Shown: positions 47,783 through 60,466, counted from the stretch's first letter. The stretch: 64,000 bases of DNA from Echiichthys vipera (GCA_963691815.1 OY829661.1:434001-498000), one strand, 5' to 3'. Translations and numbers: made by a program. Notes: generated from the letters alone by a model not told the origin.

Positions 47783-48396
47783 TCCGGATCCTGATATAAA
47801 TAGCGCTGGTTGGTGCGCTTCAATGGGTCAGCTGACCGCGAACTATACTAAGAATATAATTTATGATGAATGTATGGGGAATTGAGGTGTTCTGTGTAAA
47901 CAATGGCACAGCCATATGGAGGGTTGTTAGTGCAACATTGTGACGTGAAAGTTAATGGGAGGTTTTTTGTTTGGGTATTCTGTTTCTGTTTATGTGTTGA
48001 AACCCCTGTGCTGGGATAATTGGTTTGCCCGGGGGATGGGCCAAAGGGTATTTAAAGGAAGCTTGAGCGGGGCATTTCGGCTGAGAGGCATGTGGGTCCT
48101 AATTGCTGCTGTGAAATCCCGATGCAAATATTTTTCTCTCTGTCCTTTTGTAAATATTTTTTCTCTCAGTCCTGTTGTAAATATTCCTGTTACTTTTCTT
48201 TGCCACCTGTGGATATTTTTCATTGGTTTTCGGGGACAGCCCCGCAACTGGGTCAGGCAGTGGCAGAGCTGAGGCTGGACGCACCTATCCAAGCACCACC
48301 CAGGGCCCCATCACTATCTGAGTCGCTGATGAGCCTTAGAATGGACTTGCCTACACCTGCTGCACCGTGCCGCAGTTCACCCTTAAGGCCACCAAG
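47783..48396 (+). mobile_element. Gypsy LTR plus gag start, deleted copy
   Basis: 47783-48224 matches the LTR at 62613-63191, including 'gatcctgatataaatagcgc' and 'gaaacccctgtgctgggata'. At about 48225 it jumps to the gag leader ('ccccgcaactgggtcaggca'), omitting the LTR end and primer site. The gag start runs from 48259 with 'AELRLDAPIQAPPRAPSLSE' until about 48395, where it joins another repeat. Confidence 0.8.
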
Positions 48397-48986
48397 GTAA
48401 GGTCCAACCAGGAGGGTAAAACAATGGAAAAACGAGAATTCAAAAACACTACACTTTCTTTGACAAAACAAGAAATACTATCACCTGAATGTGGAAACAA
48501 TAAACTCGAGGGCATAATAAAGACTGTGGGAAAAACGCTGGATACATTCGACCAGTGGTGGACCCTCAAGGCCAGCAAGGCCTTCTCTGCTGGCCTAAAC
48601 ATAATCAGGAATATATTTTTTTAATATATATTCTTTCCACAAATATGTATTAAATTGTTCCCCATAGTCTATACACTTCATTTCATAGCTTTCCTAAGTT
48701 GGTTGCTCTGCTTCCAGCCCCAGGTCTGGGGGGGCTGGCGTTTATGTTAGAGTTTTTATCCAATCATTATTCAGCTATCATGTGTTGCCAGGGTCCCAAA
48801 TCTGCCCTTACGCATTCAGACGCAAGATTGCAGGCGCATGGTAGCTTAAAGTCAATGATAACGGACCTGTGGAATTAACCAATCAGCGCCTGCTAGCAGG
48901 CCTACAGCGTCATCGCGTGCACGTCTTTTGATTGGATATGCGCTAGAGAGGTAGAGCTATGCAGAGCTATGCAAAGCAGTCCTGAG

Positions 48987-49293
48987 CATAGACATAAAGA
49001 GTAGATGCCTCATCGAACGTTGGGCCTATTGGCGCTGACGAGCGGTGGAGCCGCCATCTTGGCCCGGTCGCCCGCTCCACTCAGTGTAAGAACAGGACAC
49101 GGTTCAGCGTATTTTAATATTCACAGTGGGATTAACAGTAATAGAATATTCTGATATATGATATATGTGATGTATGATAGGTGTTTTGCAAACACTATAA
49201 ATATAAACACAACAAGAGAAATCATTTATAGAGTATTAAAAGGCTATATTTCATACATGAATACATAAATCTCTCTCTCACTCACTCTCTCTT

Positions 49294-49341
<48 letters not shown>

Positions 49342-49342
49342 G

Positions 49343-49385
<43 letters not shown>

Positions 49386-50937
49386 AGAGAAAATTAAAGT
49401 ACATATAAATCAAGAGTATCAATACAATTAGGTCAGAGAGAGAGATGACATTTTGGACACATCTAAATACAAGTCAAACAGACACACTTTCATTTAAGGC
49501 ACTAAAAAAAACAAGAGCCGAACCCTATATGTTTATAAATATTCAGAAATGATCCATGCTCTGCCAGTCGCATAGTCGTGGTAGTGGAGAGGGAGAGGGA
49601 GGGTCCACATTTGAGCGAGTGTGTGTGGTTTAAAAATATATATAACATTTTGTTAAATCGATCATTTTCACACTGTTTTGTTCTTGCACAGTTACCAATT
49701 TGAGTGTAGCTCTAATTGGTAAAGAAAGTGATGTTGTAGGAGTACTTTGTATAGTATCTAAAATGACTGTGTCCTTTGTTTTTAGGCAAGGTCTAATTAT
49801 GTGAATGTCTTCTTTATTACATATTTTAATTATGTAGTAATTGTATTTAATGTGCAAACAAAAACACGGGGCATAGTTCAGTAATATCCATTTTAAATTA
49901 TACAAACCATTTAAGATTTTTCCTTAGTTAAATAAATGTATGATTTTTTCTTTTCAGACTGTTTCAACTTCTCTGGTACAACTGAACTAAAAAAGCCTGG
50001 ACTCATCAGCTCTGGTTTACAAACATGTGACGTTCGTCCTGCTTTAAGTGGAGATGTGGAGAAGTAAAAATGTATGGAACATTTTGTTCAGCTGTGAGAA
50101 TATCGGGCACAGAGTGGAAATACATGTTCACGCTTGCCTCGTAAATCTCTAATTCATTCTTTATAATAAACCCCACATCATGTTGCTCCTGTTTGATGAA
50201 ACAGTTTAACAGCAAAGGATATTGGTCAGATTCTGTCACTTCTCCTTTGATAGTCTATACTTAAAAAAAAAAAGTGACATGACATGAAAAATTATCTCAT
50301 AATTCATCTCAATGTCATGTTCAATATTTAAAAAAACAAAACTGAGAATATCTGAGGTGACCTGAGATTAACTGTCTCTGAAGTGTCTTCCTCTCATGAA
50401 ACCACAGCACATCCTCCGCTGACCTAATGCTGGAAATGTGCAATCCATTTACACTAGACCACATGTACGACAACCCCTCTCCTCCCTGCTTCTCCTTTCA
50501 TATCTACACAGGCTTGCACACACACATCTGGCCGGGGGGTAAATTAACTAACATTCCCACAGAGGCTAATCTCCACGCCTCTACTGTGACAAGATAATAA
50601 TAATAAAATAAGGGACAGCAGCTCCTCTGGCAGCTAAATATTTATCTACCTGCCACAGCCTGAGGGACTCACTATAACATTCAAAAATGCATGGATTTAT
50701 GTATAATTGTTTAAAATTGTACTGTACCGTACTGATTATGAATTGTAATATTGTAATATTAGATTAGAGCAGGAATAAGCTGCACAGTGCTCTGGCATCT
50801 TGTTCCTTCTGCTGCTCAACTCATAGGCTCAACGAGTCACTCATAGAACTAATCTGGTAGGATGACCGGTCCAAGATGGCGGCCGCATTTCTCGCGGCCC
50901 AACGTTCGATGCGGCATCTACTCTTTATATGTCTATG
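48987..50937. mobile_element. DNA transposon (hAT-like) with 8-bp target duplication
   Basis: Inverted ends of about 40 bp start CATAGACATAAAGAGTAGAT on the left; the right end is the complement with a 2-bp insertion and one mismatch. GTCCTGAG occurs directly outside both ends (48979-48986 and 50938-50945). An 8-bp duplication is characteristic of hAT elements. The 1951-bp interior has no transposase frame; it contains CT and CA repeats (49270-49384) and AT-rich sequence, so it is non-autonomous. Confidence 0.82.
49270..49384. repeat. (CT)n and (CA)n microsatellite
   Basis: A CT-rich tract (49270-49307) runs into a CA tract with a few AA and CG interruptions. Confidence 0.95.
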
Positions 50938-50945
50938 GTCCTGAG

Positions 50946-51960
50946 CACAAATGTCAATGTGATAAACGGGAAATAAGGACATTTCTAATTTGTGTAGCGC
51001 GACAAGTTGTTTTACTTTATTTAACCCACCTTAGCTGAAGGAGGCGAAGATAACGATTTGATCGCAGATTTATTTTACAACGCCATTCTCTAGAAAACTT
51101 TTCAAGATAAGCTAGACACTGTAAAGAGAGGCCATCCGACCCCGACGCTAGCAAGCCTGACTCAGCATTATTCAAACACACTTAATCTGAGTGAGTACAA
51201 AGCATTTTATGTTTTATTAGATTTGTATGCCTTGCCCATTTTATTTAGTAATGTTAAATATGTGTTAACAACCTCAATTGGCAAATATTCTGTAAATTGT
51301 TTATTTTTTAATGAACAGTGTCTGTGTGTGCGTCAAACATGTTTCTATGACACTGCGGGTTTGTGTGTGATGATGCGCTGTTTGGAGAACACACTTGTTA
51401 AAGCCCATCGCTGTAGTGTTGGCGGACTTCATACAACTTTGTATTATAACTTAAAAGCCTTCTATTGTTTTCTGAAATAATGCCTTTGTGTGATATATAA
51501 TGGCGCGTGAGCCCGTGGTGGAATACACTGAGCAAATGAAAGCCACAGTACAGCTTATAGTTGAGTTATTTTTGTATTTGAGTTGGGGACTTTTGCAGCT
51601 TTCTTTATTTTGCAGAGTTAATATTATTGTTAAAAAAATATATTAACAAATGTTTCTGTGACGCTGCTTCGGCTGCGACTTGATTGGTTGGACAGTGCGC
51701 TCTGCGCTGTTTTGTGAACAAACTTGTTAAAGCTCATACTGTTGGTTGAGTGAATAAAACTCAGTAGAGTAATATAACTCTGTTGTACTTGACTATATGT
51801 TAAGGTGATGCAACGCCCAGTTGTGCTGTGTTTTGGTCTAAATGCATAATGTGTAGAGCCATGGCATCATAATTATGGTTTTAAGAGGTGGATTAAGTCT
51901 GGTAGGGCATCGCTGCAGGCGCAGGTCTGAAATGCACGGCCCGCCACGCCATAAGACACA
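50946..51960. other. Sequence between the DNA transposon and the repeat end
   Basis: No gene recognised. The plus-strand frame 51223-51480 lacks motifs. Confidence 0.45.
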
Positions 51961-52422
51961 TGGTATGAGATAATCTGGCATGGAACAGGGGGGAAGACAC
52001 AGACTTTACACACATGAGGGAAGTGGAACCACAGGTGGAAACAATCGGGAATCAGGGAATTACGTCAGACTGGTAACACAAAAGGAAGGGCAATTGACCT
52101 GGAACGAGAGGAGAGTTATCTTTCAAAATAAAGCAGGAAATTTACAAGACAAAAACCCAAAGACAGGACAGACCTCACCATGGCGTGACAGCTTGAAAAA
52201 GCTGAAAAAGATGTTTTTAAGCTTGTTAAGGCTGGAAATGACATTTCATATGTGAATCGGCCAAATAACATAAAAATGTGATCCCAAACACATATTCTTC
52301 ATATGTAGGCTACCTTACACATATAATACTGTGAGATTTGTATTTTAAAGCTTCCAAACAGAACTTAGTCTATTCCATGCAAACATGGTTTTAGGTGTTT
52401 CATAGCTTAAAAAAGGCTAAAA

Positions 52423-52424
<2 letters not shown>

Positions 52425-52506
<82 letters not shown>
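52425..52506. repeat. (GT)n microsatellite
   Basis: A GT tract at the broken end of the integrase frame. Confidence 0.97.
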
Positions 52507-52507
<1 letters not shown>

Positions 52508-52509
52508 GA

Positions 52510-53594
52510 GAGCAGGTCCAGCAGACTGGGTGAGGGTAGACTCCTGGCCTGTCGGTCATACCATGCCTTCTGGGTCTGCTGGGCCTCGCAAAGGTTGACT
52601 TCGGCCTCGTCCCGGTACTTTGCCAACCGGTCCCTCATCTCCAACACGAACTGGACCACACCACGATCACTGACGCCAGTTCTGGGAGCCTCCCAGACCT
52701 TCAGCAGCAGGTCCAAAGGCCCCTGTACGTCCCAGCCATACAGAAGCTCAAACGGGGAGAATCCCTTGGACGCTTGGGGAACCTCCCGGTAGGCAAACAG
52801 CAAGTAGGGCAACCACTGGTCCCAGTGTCGGCCACAAACTTCTGCAGCATCTTCTTCAGGGTTTGATTGAAGCACTCAACCAGACCGTCTGTCTGAGGGT
52901 GGTATGGGGTGATCGCGGAAATCCCCAACTGTCGGTGGAAGAGCTGCAGGAGTCTGGAGGTGAAGTTGGTCCCCTGGTTGGTAATGATCTCGTACGGAAC
53001 ACCAACCCTGGAAAACAGCTGGACAAGACAACGCAACACAGCAGGAGCAGTGACAGTGCGCAAGGGAAAAGCCTTCGGAAACCGTGTGGCATAATCACAG
53101 AGTACCAGAATGTACTGGTGCCCTCCACTGCTCTTGACCAATGGGCCAACAATGTCCATGGCTATACGCCTAAATGGAGTGGAGATCACAGGCAGGGGTT
53201 GGAGGTAGGCGCGGTCTGACTGGCGGACATAGCAAGTCCTCTGACTGGTGGGACAGGTTTTGCAGAAGGTCTGCACATCAACATACATGGAAGGCCAATG
53301 GAATCTGGAGGATATGCGCAAGTAGGTTTTGTTGCAGCCAAGATGACCTGCCCAAGGCAAGGTGTGTGCCAGGTGCATTATCATCGACCGACATGACACA
53401 GGAACCACAAGGTGTTTGACACCGTCTGCCACTACATACAAAACATCACTGTCAACAATAAAACATTCTGTCTCCCCTTTTGCCATATCCAGCCCCCCAA
53501 CCACCGTGGCGAACAAGGGCTTCAGAGTCCCGCCCCTTTTCTGACCGCCGCTGGCGACGAGACTTCCTGGGCCCCTTTGTGCCCCCTCAAACAT
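52510..53594 (-). pseudogene. Gypsy integrase
   Basis: The frame 53594-52701 has the zinc-binding HHCC region ('HLAHTLPWAGHLGCNKTYL' and 'CKTC') and the catalytic core with 'MDIVGPL' (first Asp). 'ITNQGTNFTS' carries Asn where the second catalytic Asp is expected, and 'YHPQTDGLVECFNQTLK' has the Glu. It then shifts to frame 52875-52510 with 'WLPYLLFAYREVPQ' and 'AWYDRQARSLPS'. The Asp-to-Asn change and the frameshift near 52790 make it non-functional. Confidence 0.85.
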
Positions 53595-53796
53595 ACTGCT
53601 GTCCAGGGTTGTGGATCAGGCCCCTTTGCTACCGGGTCAGGCGCCACCCCTGCCTGGGCGCGAGTGATCACATGACCGGACAAACCCTTCCCCAGATCAC
53701 TGTTTTTGGGACCAGCCTCCAGCAACAAGTCCAGTAGCACAGGTAAGTCCCAACCCAGGAAAGCAGCAACAGTTAACCTTTCCACCACCCCCACAG

Positions 53797-54110
53797 TTAG
53801 TAAGGTTGCTCGTCCATCACCACCGTCACCTCTGCTGTGGGGTAGGAATGGCTGTCCCCATGCACACACAAAATGTCTTCCTGTCTGCTATAGTCCACAA
53901 TGCCCATTGGCACCAACTCCCTTCGGACCAGTGTCAGGTAGCATCCCGAGTCAACCAGTGCAGTCACAGATTCACCGTTAATGGTAATGTCTTTAAAACG
54001 CTGCTGCACTCTCCCAGCACTTGCAACCCTCAGAGTGTAACATGCCCCGTTAAGTTTCGCTTTTCTGATAGGGCACAAAGAAGCCTTGTGCCCTGCCTGC
54101 TGGCAGGAAA
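53797..54110 (-). pseudogene. Gypsy gag zinc knuckle end and aspartic protease
   Basis: The knuckle residues 'CQQAGHKASLC' lead into 'RFKDITINGESVTALVDSGC', with the DSG triad of retroviral-type proteases, and 'HGDSHSYPTAEVTVVMDEQP'. The frame changes near 53800. The upstream gag is separated by about 7 kb of inserted sequence. Confidence 0.8.
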
Positions 54111-54111
54111 A

Positions 54112-54160
54112 AAGAATAGAATAGAATATAATAGAATTACTTTAATGATGCCAGACTGGG
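54112..54160 (-). mobile_element. LINE 3' tail
   Basis: The minus strand reads 'ggcatcattaaagtaattct' followed by ATTCT-type repeats, a LINE-like 3' end. It may extend to about 54410 as an untranslated region. Its insertion interrupts the Gypsy zinc knuckle. Confidence 0.45.
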
Positions 54161-56140
54161 AAATTATTTTGTAACAGCAGTAGTGGGTCAGCAAATAAAA
54201 ACTTTGTACATAACATAAATAGAATCCAATATATACATAGTGTATATATACAGTGCATAGTGTGCTATAAACAATAAGCAATAATAATATATACAACAAA
54301 ATATGCAAAATATACTATAACAATAATATATACAAAACAGTAGAGAGAGCAGAGTTCTCTGTCAGGCAGAGGTGAGAGAGTTATTATATACAGTTGTAGG
54401 AGATTAAGCCTACTTTTATTATGGCTAGAATATATATTAGTCGATGAATTAATTATGAATTAACACGACTCGTTAAAATTCAGGATTTATTTTACCTAGA
54501 AGTAAGGGCACCACACCAAAATAAGACAGGATGTTTATTAAACTTTGGTGAAGGTTTAATACCTGTTAGTAATTTAAAGTAATTGATGGTTTAAATTTTA
54601 TCAGTCTCGTTTTGAACGCGTCAATTCGTTCCACAGCCTTTATCAGTGACCAACACTTTCTGCACAGAACAGAAGACTCTCACAACGACGTAAGGTTATA
54701 AACATTTATTTGACTACCTAACAAGGAGAATACAGGATAGTGCAACACTGAATAGACAATATTCATATATGTGGATATAAAAAATCTTGAGACTAGAGTG
54801 ATTCAAACCTACGGGCTTGTTTATAATATCACTGGCGGGAAAAAAAACTTGCTCTAATTAGCAGGCCAACAGAACTCGGATCAGAATTTAACTGTCACCA
54901 ACGTTTAACCAAGAGTTGCATTAAAAGGCCAACCTTACTTTGCCGTTGATATTACAGTCGCCCTGGCGTCTTACAGTACCGTTGCAGGTTCCATGGGTCC
55001 GCGTCCCGGTGGTTGGCGGACCTCGGCTCGGTTTGTAGACTGGGTCAGCTGCGCGTTTGGATCGGCGGGTCTCGTCTGGTCCCGTCAGGCTCTTCAGGTG
55101 GCTTGCCTCTGGAGGTGGTTTGTGGGTTAACAAAAGGGTTCTGATCAGTTCTGTGGGGCTGGAGTCGCGAGTTCGGTGCAATTTCCCGGCCCGACAAAAA
55201 GGCAAAGACAGCATGAGGGGTTTAACTATAATTATAAAAGATTAAAAAAAACTTGTCGTAGAAAACTTAAAAATGTCACGTGATAAAAATAGATAATAAC
55301 AAACAAAAATACTTTAGTAAGAAAAATATAAAGTACGTCTCTTGCTAACTTTGGGTTAACAAAGTAACAAACAGCAGGAGGGGTGGTCAGAGGTGCGAAA
55401 AGGTAGAGATGCAGGAGAGGAGGTGCAGAGAGCGAGGGGTGTGAAGAGAGAGAGGTCAAGAGAGTTGCAGAGTGAGAGAGAGCAGAGACAGCAGTCTCTT
55501 CCTTTTCTACTCAGAAAAGGAGGAGACTCGGTTTAACCCATCCCTTTGGCTCTGAGCGAATCAACTGCTTTTTACGTCGGAATTCTAAAATTAAACTATC
55601 TTTGGTTGATTTTCCATTATTAAGCTTTCTGATATCTAATTTAACCAAAATCTTTAGGCAGACAGTTTTACCAGATACAGATTCTTATTGATGGGCCTAT
55701 TATTAAAACACAACATATTTCAGGAATTAGACAAAGACTTTGCACTTCTGAAACCACATAAACATAATCACAACAAGATACAAATAATGCATATACTGTC
55801 TTCGAACAGCCAGTTGCGATGAAACATCGAACTTTAACTGTTTTCCAAACTTCTACACAAAGTTCTGTTGTGTAGATTTTATTACTGAAAGTCCCCCTGT
55901 CTCCCAATAGAGACTGTCCTCCCGTTCAAATTGCGGTCATATTTGACGTTGATTTAGGTTAAAAGGGGTCCTTCTTTTGGAGTTCTGGTTTTTTTATTAC
56001 CCTAGGAGGGTTTGAGGTTGTAAACCACACCTTATCTCCTATCGAAACAAGTATGCAAATGTCTTATCTACTGTTGTCTTCCTGTGACGCTGAGCAGACA
56101 ACCAGACACAAAAACTCCTTAAACAGCACTTCCTCATGAG
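54160..56140. other. Unassigned insert within the Gypsy element
   Basis: No coding frame with recognisable motifs. 54900-55200 is GC-richer than its surroundings and 55390-55500 is a purine-rich 'gagaga' stretch. This could be an untranslated region or LTR of another element. Confidence 0.4.
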
Positions 56141-56143
56141 GTC

Positions 56144-58176
56144 CTACACAGTGATGGATTGTGGCAGGAAAGATTTCCTGAATCTGTTGCTACGACAGCG
56201 AAGCTGAAGCAGCCTTTTGGAGAAGATGCTCCGCTGTCTGACCAGTGTGAGTTGGAGAGGGTGGAGAGGATTATCCATGATGGATAACAGTTTTTTCAGT
56301 GTCCTCCTCTCCACCACCGCCTCCAGAGTGTCCTGTTTGCAGCCAATCACGGAGCCAGCCTTCCTGATCAGTTTGTTGAGTCTGTTTTTGTCGCTGGCTC
56401 CAATGCTGATTCCCCAACAAACCACAGCAAAGAAAAGTACACTGGCCACCACAGACTGATAAAAGATCTCCAACATCTTGCTGCACACGTTGAAGGATCT
56501 CAGCTTCCTCAGGAAGTATAGTCTGCTCATCCCCTTCTTGTAAACAGCTTCAGTGTTAGATCTCCAGTCCAGTCTGTGGTTGATGGTAACACCCAGGTAC
56601 TTGTAATCCTCCACTGCCTCCACATCCTTTCCCAGAATGCACAGAGGTTGGAAAGTCATCTTCCTCTTCTTCCTGAAATCTATCACCATCTCTCTGGTCT
56701 TGCTGATGTTCAGCCGCAGGTGATTCTGTCCAGTCCACTTCACAAAGTTGTCTACCAGTGCCCTGTACTCCTCCTCCTCTCCCTCACTTATACACCCAAC
56801 AACAGCCGAGTCGTCAGAAAACTTTTGCAGGTGACACGACTCAGTGTTGTACTGAAAGTCAGTGGTGTATAAGGTGAACAGGAAAGGAGACAGTACAGTC
56901 CCCTATGGAGCTCCTGTATCACAAACCACCACATCAGACAGAGCACTGCCCATACGGACAAACTGCGGCCTGCCTGTCAGGTAGTCAGTAATCCAGGAGA
57001 TCATTGTGTCATCTGCTCCCATCACCCGCAGCTTCTCCCCCAGTAGCTGAATGGTGTCAAAAGCACTAGAGAAATCAAAGAATGTGATTCTCACTGTACC
57101 TCCTCCACCATCCAGGTGCAAATGGGCTCGTTGCAGCAGGTAGATGACAGCGTAATCAACTCCCAAGTGGGGCTGGTAAGCAAATTGCAGAGGGTCTAGC
57201 AGGGCTCTCACCTGCGGCCTCAGGTTGACCAAAACTAGTCTCTTCAGCACCTTCATGACGTAAGATGTGAGGGCCACTTGTCCACAGTCATTGAGGTCTG
57301 ATGGTGTCGACTTCTTTGGAACAGGAATTAGGCAGGAAATCTTCCAAAGCACTGGTATTCTCTCCTGACCAAGGCTCAGGTTGTAGAGGTGTTTTAGGAC
57401 AGGAGACAGTTGGCTGGCACATGTCTTCAGGATCCTGGGGCTGATACCGTCAGGGCCTGCAGTCTTATGCTGGTGGAGTCTCTCCAGCTGTCTCCTAACC
57501 TGGCCTGCAGTCACAGTCATGCGGGGGAGGACGAGGAGGTGAAGGTGGAGGAGGAGGAGGAGGCAGAGGAGGAGGAGAGGTGCTGCACAGGAGAGCTCAC
57601 AGCAGGGGATTGAGGGGGGAGGGGAGGAAGCATTTGGGGCAGTGAGGGTGTGTGGGGGTTTGGAGGTGTCATGGAGACAACAGAAGGCTGTGAGCTGAAC
57701 CTGTTGAAGAATCTGTTCAGCTCGTTTGCCCTCTCCAGGCTGCCTGATAACTGTCTGCCGCTCACCTTACACCCAGTGATCTGCTTCATTCCAGTCCACA
57801 CTTCCCTCACATTGTTCTGCTGGAGTTTGGCCTCCAGCTTCCTCCTGTAGGCATCTTTACAGGTCCTCAGCATATCCCTGAGTTCATGCTGCACTCTCCT
57901 CAGTTCTTCCCTGTCTCCAGACCTGAACGCCCTCTTCTTCTTGTTAAGAATGGATTTCAGGTCATTGGTGATCCACGGCTTATTATTAGGGAAGCAGCTC
58001 ACAGTCCGGGTGGCATGGTGGTGTATTCAGAGAACCTGATATATTCTGTGATGCAGTCGGTCATGCTGTCCAGATCCTCTCCATGTGGCTCAACAAGTGC
58101 ATCCCATTCTGTCGACTCAAAGCAGTCCTGTAGTGCGTCAGCGACCTCCTGAGTTCACCTCCCCACACTCCTAGTG
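56144..58176 (-). mobile_element. Rex1 LINE (minus), 3' portion
   Basis: From 58176 downward it reads the end of the endonuclease (a Trp codon is TGA), a Ser-rich linker (58002-57517, 'CFPNNKPWITNDLKSILNKK'), then RT. RT motifs are 'KTAGPDGISPRILK', 'FFDFSSAFDTIQ', 'GAP' followed by TAG at about 56903, 'YKYLGVTINHRLDW', 'SRLYFLRKLRSF' and 'FLPQSITV'. It lacks the 3' untranslated region. The 5' part of the same copy is at 60538-61490, beyond the plus-strand Rex1. Confidence 0.87.
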
Positions 58177-58179
58177 TGG

Positions 58180-59025
58180 ACAGGCTGCCGCTGAACAAGG
58201 GGAGGCAGCGGGAATACAGCGAGTCCAGTATCATGTGTTTCACGGAAACGTGGCTACACGACCAGATACCGGACTCAAACGTCACCATCCCCGGCTTCCA
58301 TACGTTCCGAGCCGACAGAGACACCACCGCGAGCGGCAAGAAGAAAGGAGGAGGACTCGCCATGCTCGTCAACAACAGGTGGTGTCACCCCAGGCACATC
58401 TCCGTGAAAGACCGGTTTTGCAGCCCGGACATCGAGCTCGTTGCCATCGGACTGCGTCCTTATAATCTGCCACAGGAGTTTACCAGCGCCATCGCCATTA
58501 CGGTTTACATTCCGCCGTCTGGAAATGCCGACGCAGCGTTTGAGGTCATCAGCTCTGTGACCGCGGCATTACAGACGAAACACCCCAGAGCATTCGTCAT
58601 CATCACAGGTGACTTCAACCACGTCTCTCTCTCATCCACTCTCCCAACGTTTCACCAGTTTGTCAAATGCACAACAAGGGACAATAAAACCATAGATCTG
58701 CTGTATGCAAACGTTAAAGAGGCATACAGCTCCACTGCCCTCCCTCCCCTGGGAAGGTCAGACCACAACCTCGTCCTGCTCTCCCCATCATACACGCCTG
58801 TGGTTCAGCGGCAACCAGTGACAGTAAGAACTGTGAGGAAATGGTCTCCTGAGGCCATGGAGTCACTGCAGGGTGCTCTAGAAGCCACTGACTGGGATGC
58901 ACTGTACAAACCGAACGGTGAGGACATTGATGGCATTACTGATTGCGTCTCTGATTACATTGGGTTCTGCATTGACAACACCATCCCCAGTAAAGAGGTC
59001 TGCTGCTACCCAACTAACAAACCAT
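58180..59025 (+). pseudogene. Rex1 endonuclease domain
   Basis: An open frame of about 280 codons encodes 'IMCFTETWLHDQIPDSNVT', 'GFHTFRADRDTT', 'GGGLAMLVNN', 'VIITGDFNHVSLSS' and 'GRSDHNLVLLSPSY', with the TETW, GDFNH and SDH motifs of APE-type endonucleases. It ends at a TAG in 'NKP', where other copies continue. The N-terminus is missing through truncation. Confidence 0.85.
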
Positions 59026-59589
59026 AGGTTACCAGCGACCTGAAGGCCCTACTTAACGAGAAAAAGAGGGCCTTCAGGTCAGGGGACCGTGCTAAGCTCA
59101 AGCGTGTTCAGAGAGAACTTAAACACAGCATCAAGGAGAGTAAGGAAAACTACAGGAGAAAACTGGAATCCAAACTGGAGAACAATAACACCAGGGATGT
59201 ATGGAGGGGGATGAGTGAGATCACCGGCTTCCAGAGGAGAGGAGGAGGAGGAACAGCAGAGGGAAATGAACAACGTGCGAACGAGTTTAATCTGTTTTTC
59301 AACAGGTTTGACCCCAGCTCCCCCAGCAGCCCCCCCTGCTGCTCCTCCGAGCAACTACCTCTTCTCACAACCCCCCCACAGCTCTACGCCAGCCCCACAA
59401 CCCACCCCAACCCCCGCAACAGACACCAGGTTCCACCACCTCCTGCCCCCCTTCCCCACCCCCCACCTCCCTGCTGGCCCCCACCACAGTCCGTCTCACA
59501 CCCCCGTCCCCCATGACCCTCGCACATCCCCCACTGCTACCTACAAACTTCTGCAGCAGTCACCACTCTGCACTACCACCCAGGTGGGT

Positions 59590-60234
59590 ACAGGGACCTG
59601 GTCGGCAATTTTGTCAAGTGGTGTGAGGAGAACCACCTGCAACTGAACGTGGCAAAGACGAAAGAGATGGTGGTGGACTTAAGGAGGAACAAGCCCCCGC
59701 CCTCTCCAGTCTGCATTGGTGGGACGGACATAAACATTGCGGACTCCTAAAAGTACCTGGGTGTGGTGCTGGACAACAAACTGGAGTGGACCACAAACAC
59801 CACACACAGGCAGTCTACAAGAAGGGCCTGAGCCGGCTTTACTTCCTGAGGAGGCTCAGGTCCTTCAACGACTGCAACCGGATGCTTCAGATGTTTTATC
59901 AGTCTGTTGTTGCGAGCACCATCTTCTTCGCTGTGGTGTCCTGGGGTGCGGGCATCAAAGCAAAAGACGCGAACACACTGAATAAACTCATAAAGAAGGC
60001 AGGGTCTGTTGTTGGCTCTAAGCTTGTCACCCTGGAGGAGGTTGTGGAGCACAGGATGCTAGCAAAACTGCTGGTGATCATGAACAATGTCTCCCATCCC
60101 CTCCATAAAACCCTGGACAAGCTTCAGAGCAGCTTCAGCAGCAGACTCATTCAACCCCGCTGCCTTAAGGAACGGCACAGGAAATCATTCCTACCTGCTG
60201 CCGTCAGACTTTACAACGCTGCACAACAACGCTG
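59590..60234 (+). pseudogene. Rex1 RT thumb and C-terminus after internal deletion
   Basis: After a proline-rich linker the sequence jumps at about 59585 to 'GYRDLVGNFVKWCEENHLQL', so all RT motifs up to the FADD box are gone. It continues with 'KYLGVVLDNKLEW', 'SRLYFLRRLRSF' and 'MLQMFYQSVVAS' and ends at 60235. A stop (TAA at about 59748) precedes KYLGV. Confidence 0.82.
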
Positions 60235-60465
60235 AGCGACGCTCAGGGAATAAACTCACATTACTCAAAGTGATCACTGACATGCACCTTATCTCACTTG
60301 CACATTAAAATACACATAGCACATTTTAATATAGTGTTTTATCTGCGATACTGTACTTCTATTTTATTGTTGTTCATATTTTGTATTTTATATTTTATCT
60401 TATTTTTAGTACTTCTGATTGCTCTGTACCGCTGCTACGATTACCTAATTTCCCCTCGGGGATAA

Positions 60466-60466
<1 letters not shown>

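Larger units (their letters stand above)
48397..52195. mobile_element. Composite repeat region interrupted by younger elements
   Basis: 48397-48500 matches the repeat at 34840-34925. 51975-52195 ('ggaaacaatcgggaatcagg', ending 'atggcgtgacagc') has the style of the opposite end of the same kind of element. Between them lies inserted sequence including the DNA transposon 48987-50937. The assignment of both ends to one element is inferred, not proven. Confidence 0.35.
52507..54110 (-). mobile_element. Gypsy (Gmr1-like) zinc knuckle, protease and integrase
   Basis: In minus orientation: the end of a gag zinc knuckle ('CQQAGHKASLCP', first cysteine lost), an aspartic protease with 'VTALVDSGC', a short linker ('ERLTVAAFLGWDLPVLLDLL', in another frame), then integrase. 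No reverse transcriptase lies between protease and integrase. That order is known for Gmr1-like Gypsy elements of fish, where integrase precedes RT. The fragment ends at the GT repeat, so RT and the 3' LTR are missing. It probably belongs with the gag and LTR at 61500-63191. Confidence 0.8.

Noticed and set aside
48551..51948. A larger outer hAT-like element with ends 'cagtggtggaccct' and 'gggccgccacg'-like sequence
   Set aside because: The two ends match only weakly and no target duplication could be found, so only the inner element with GTCCTGAG was called.
57517..57620. Glu-rich plus-strand frame near 57410-57613
   Set aside because: It is the complement of the Ser-rich linker of the minus-strand Rex1.
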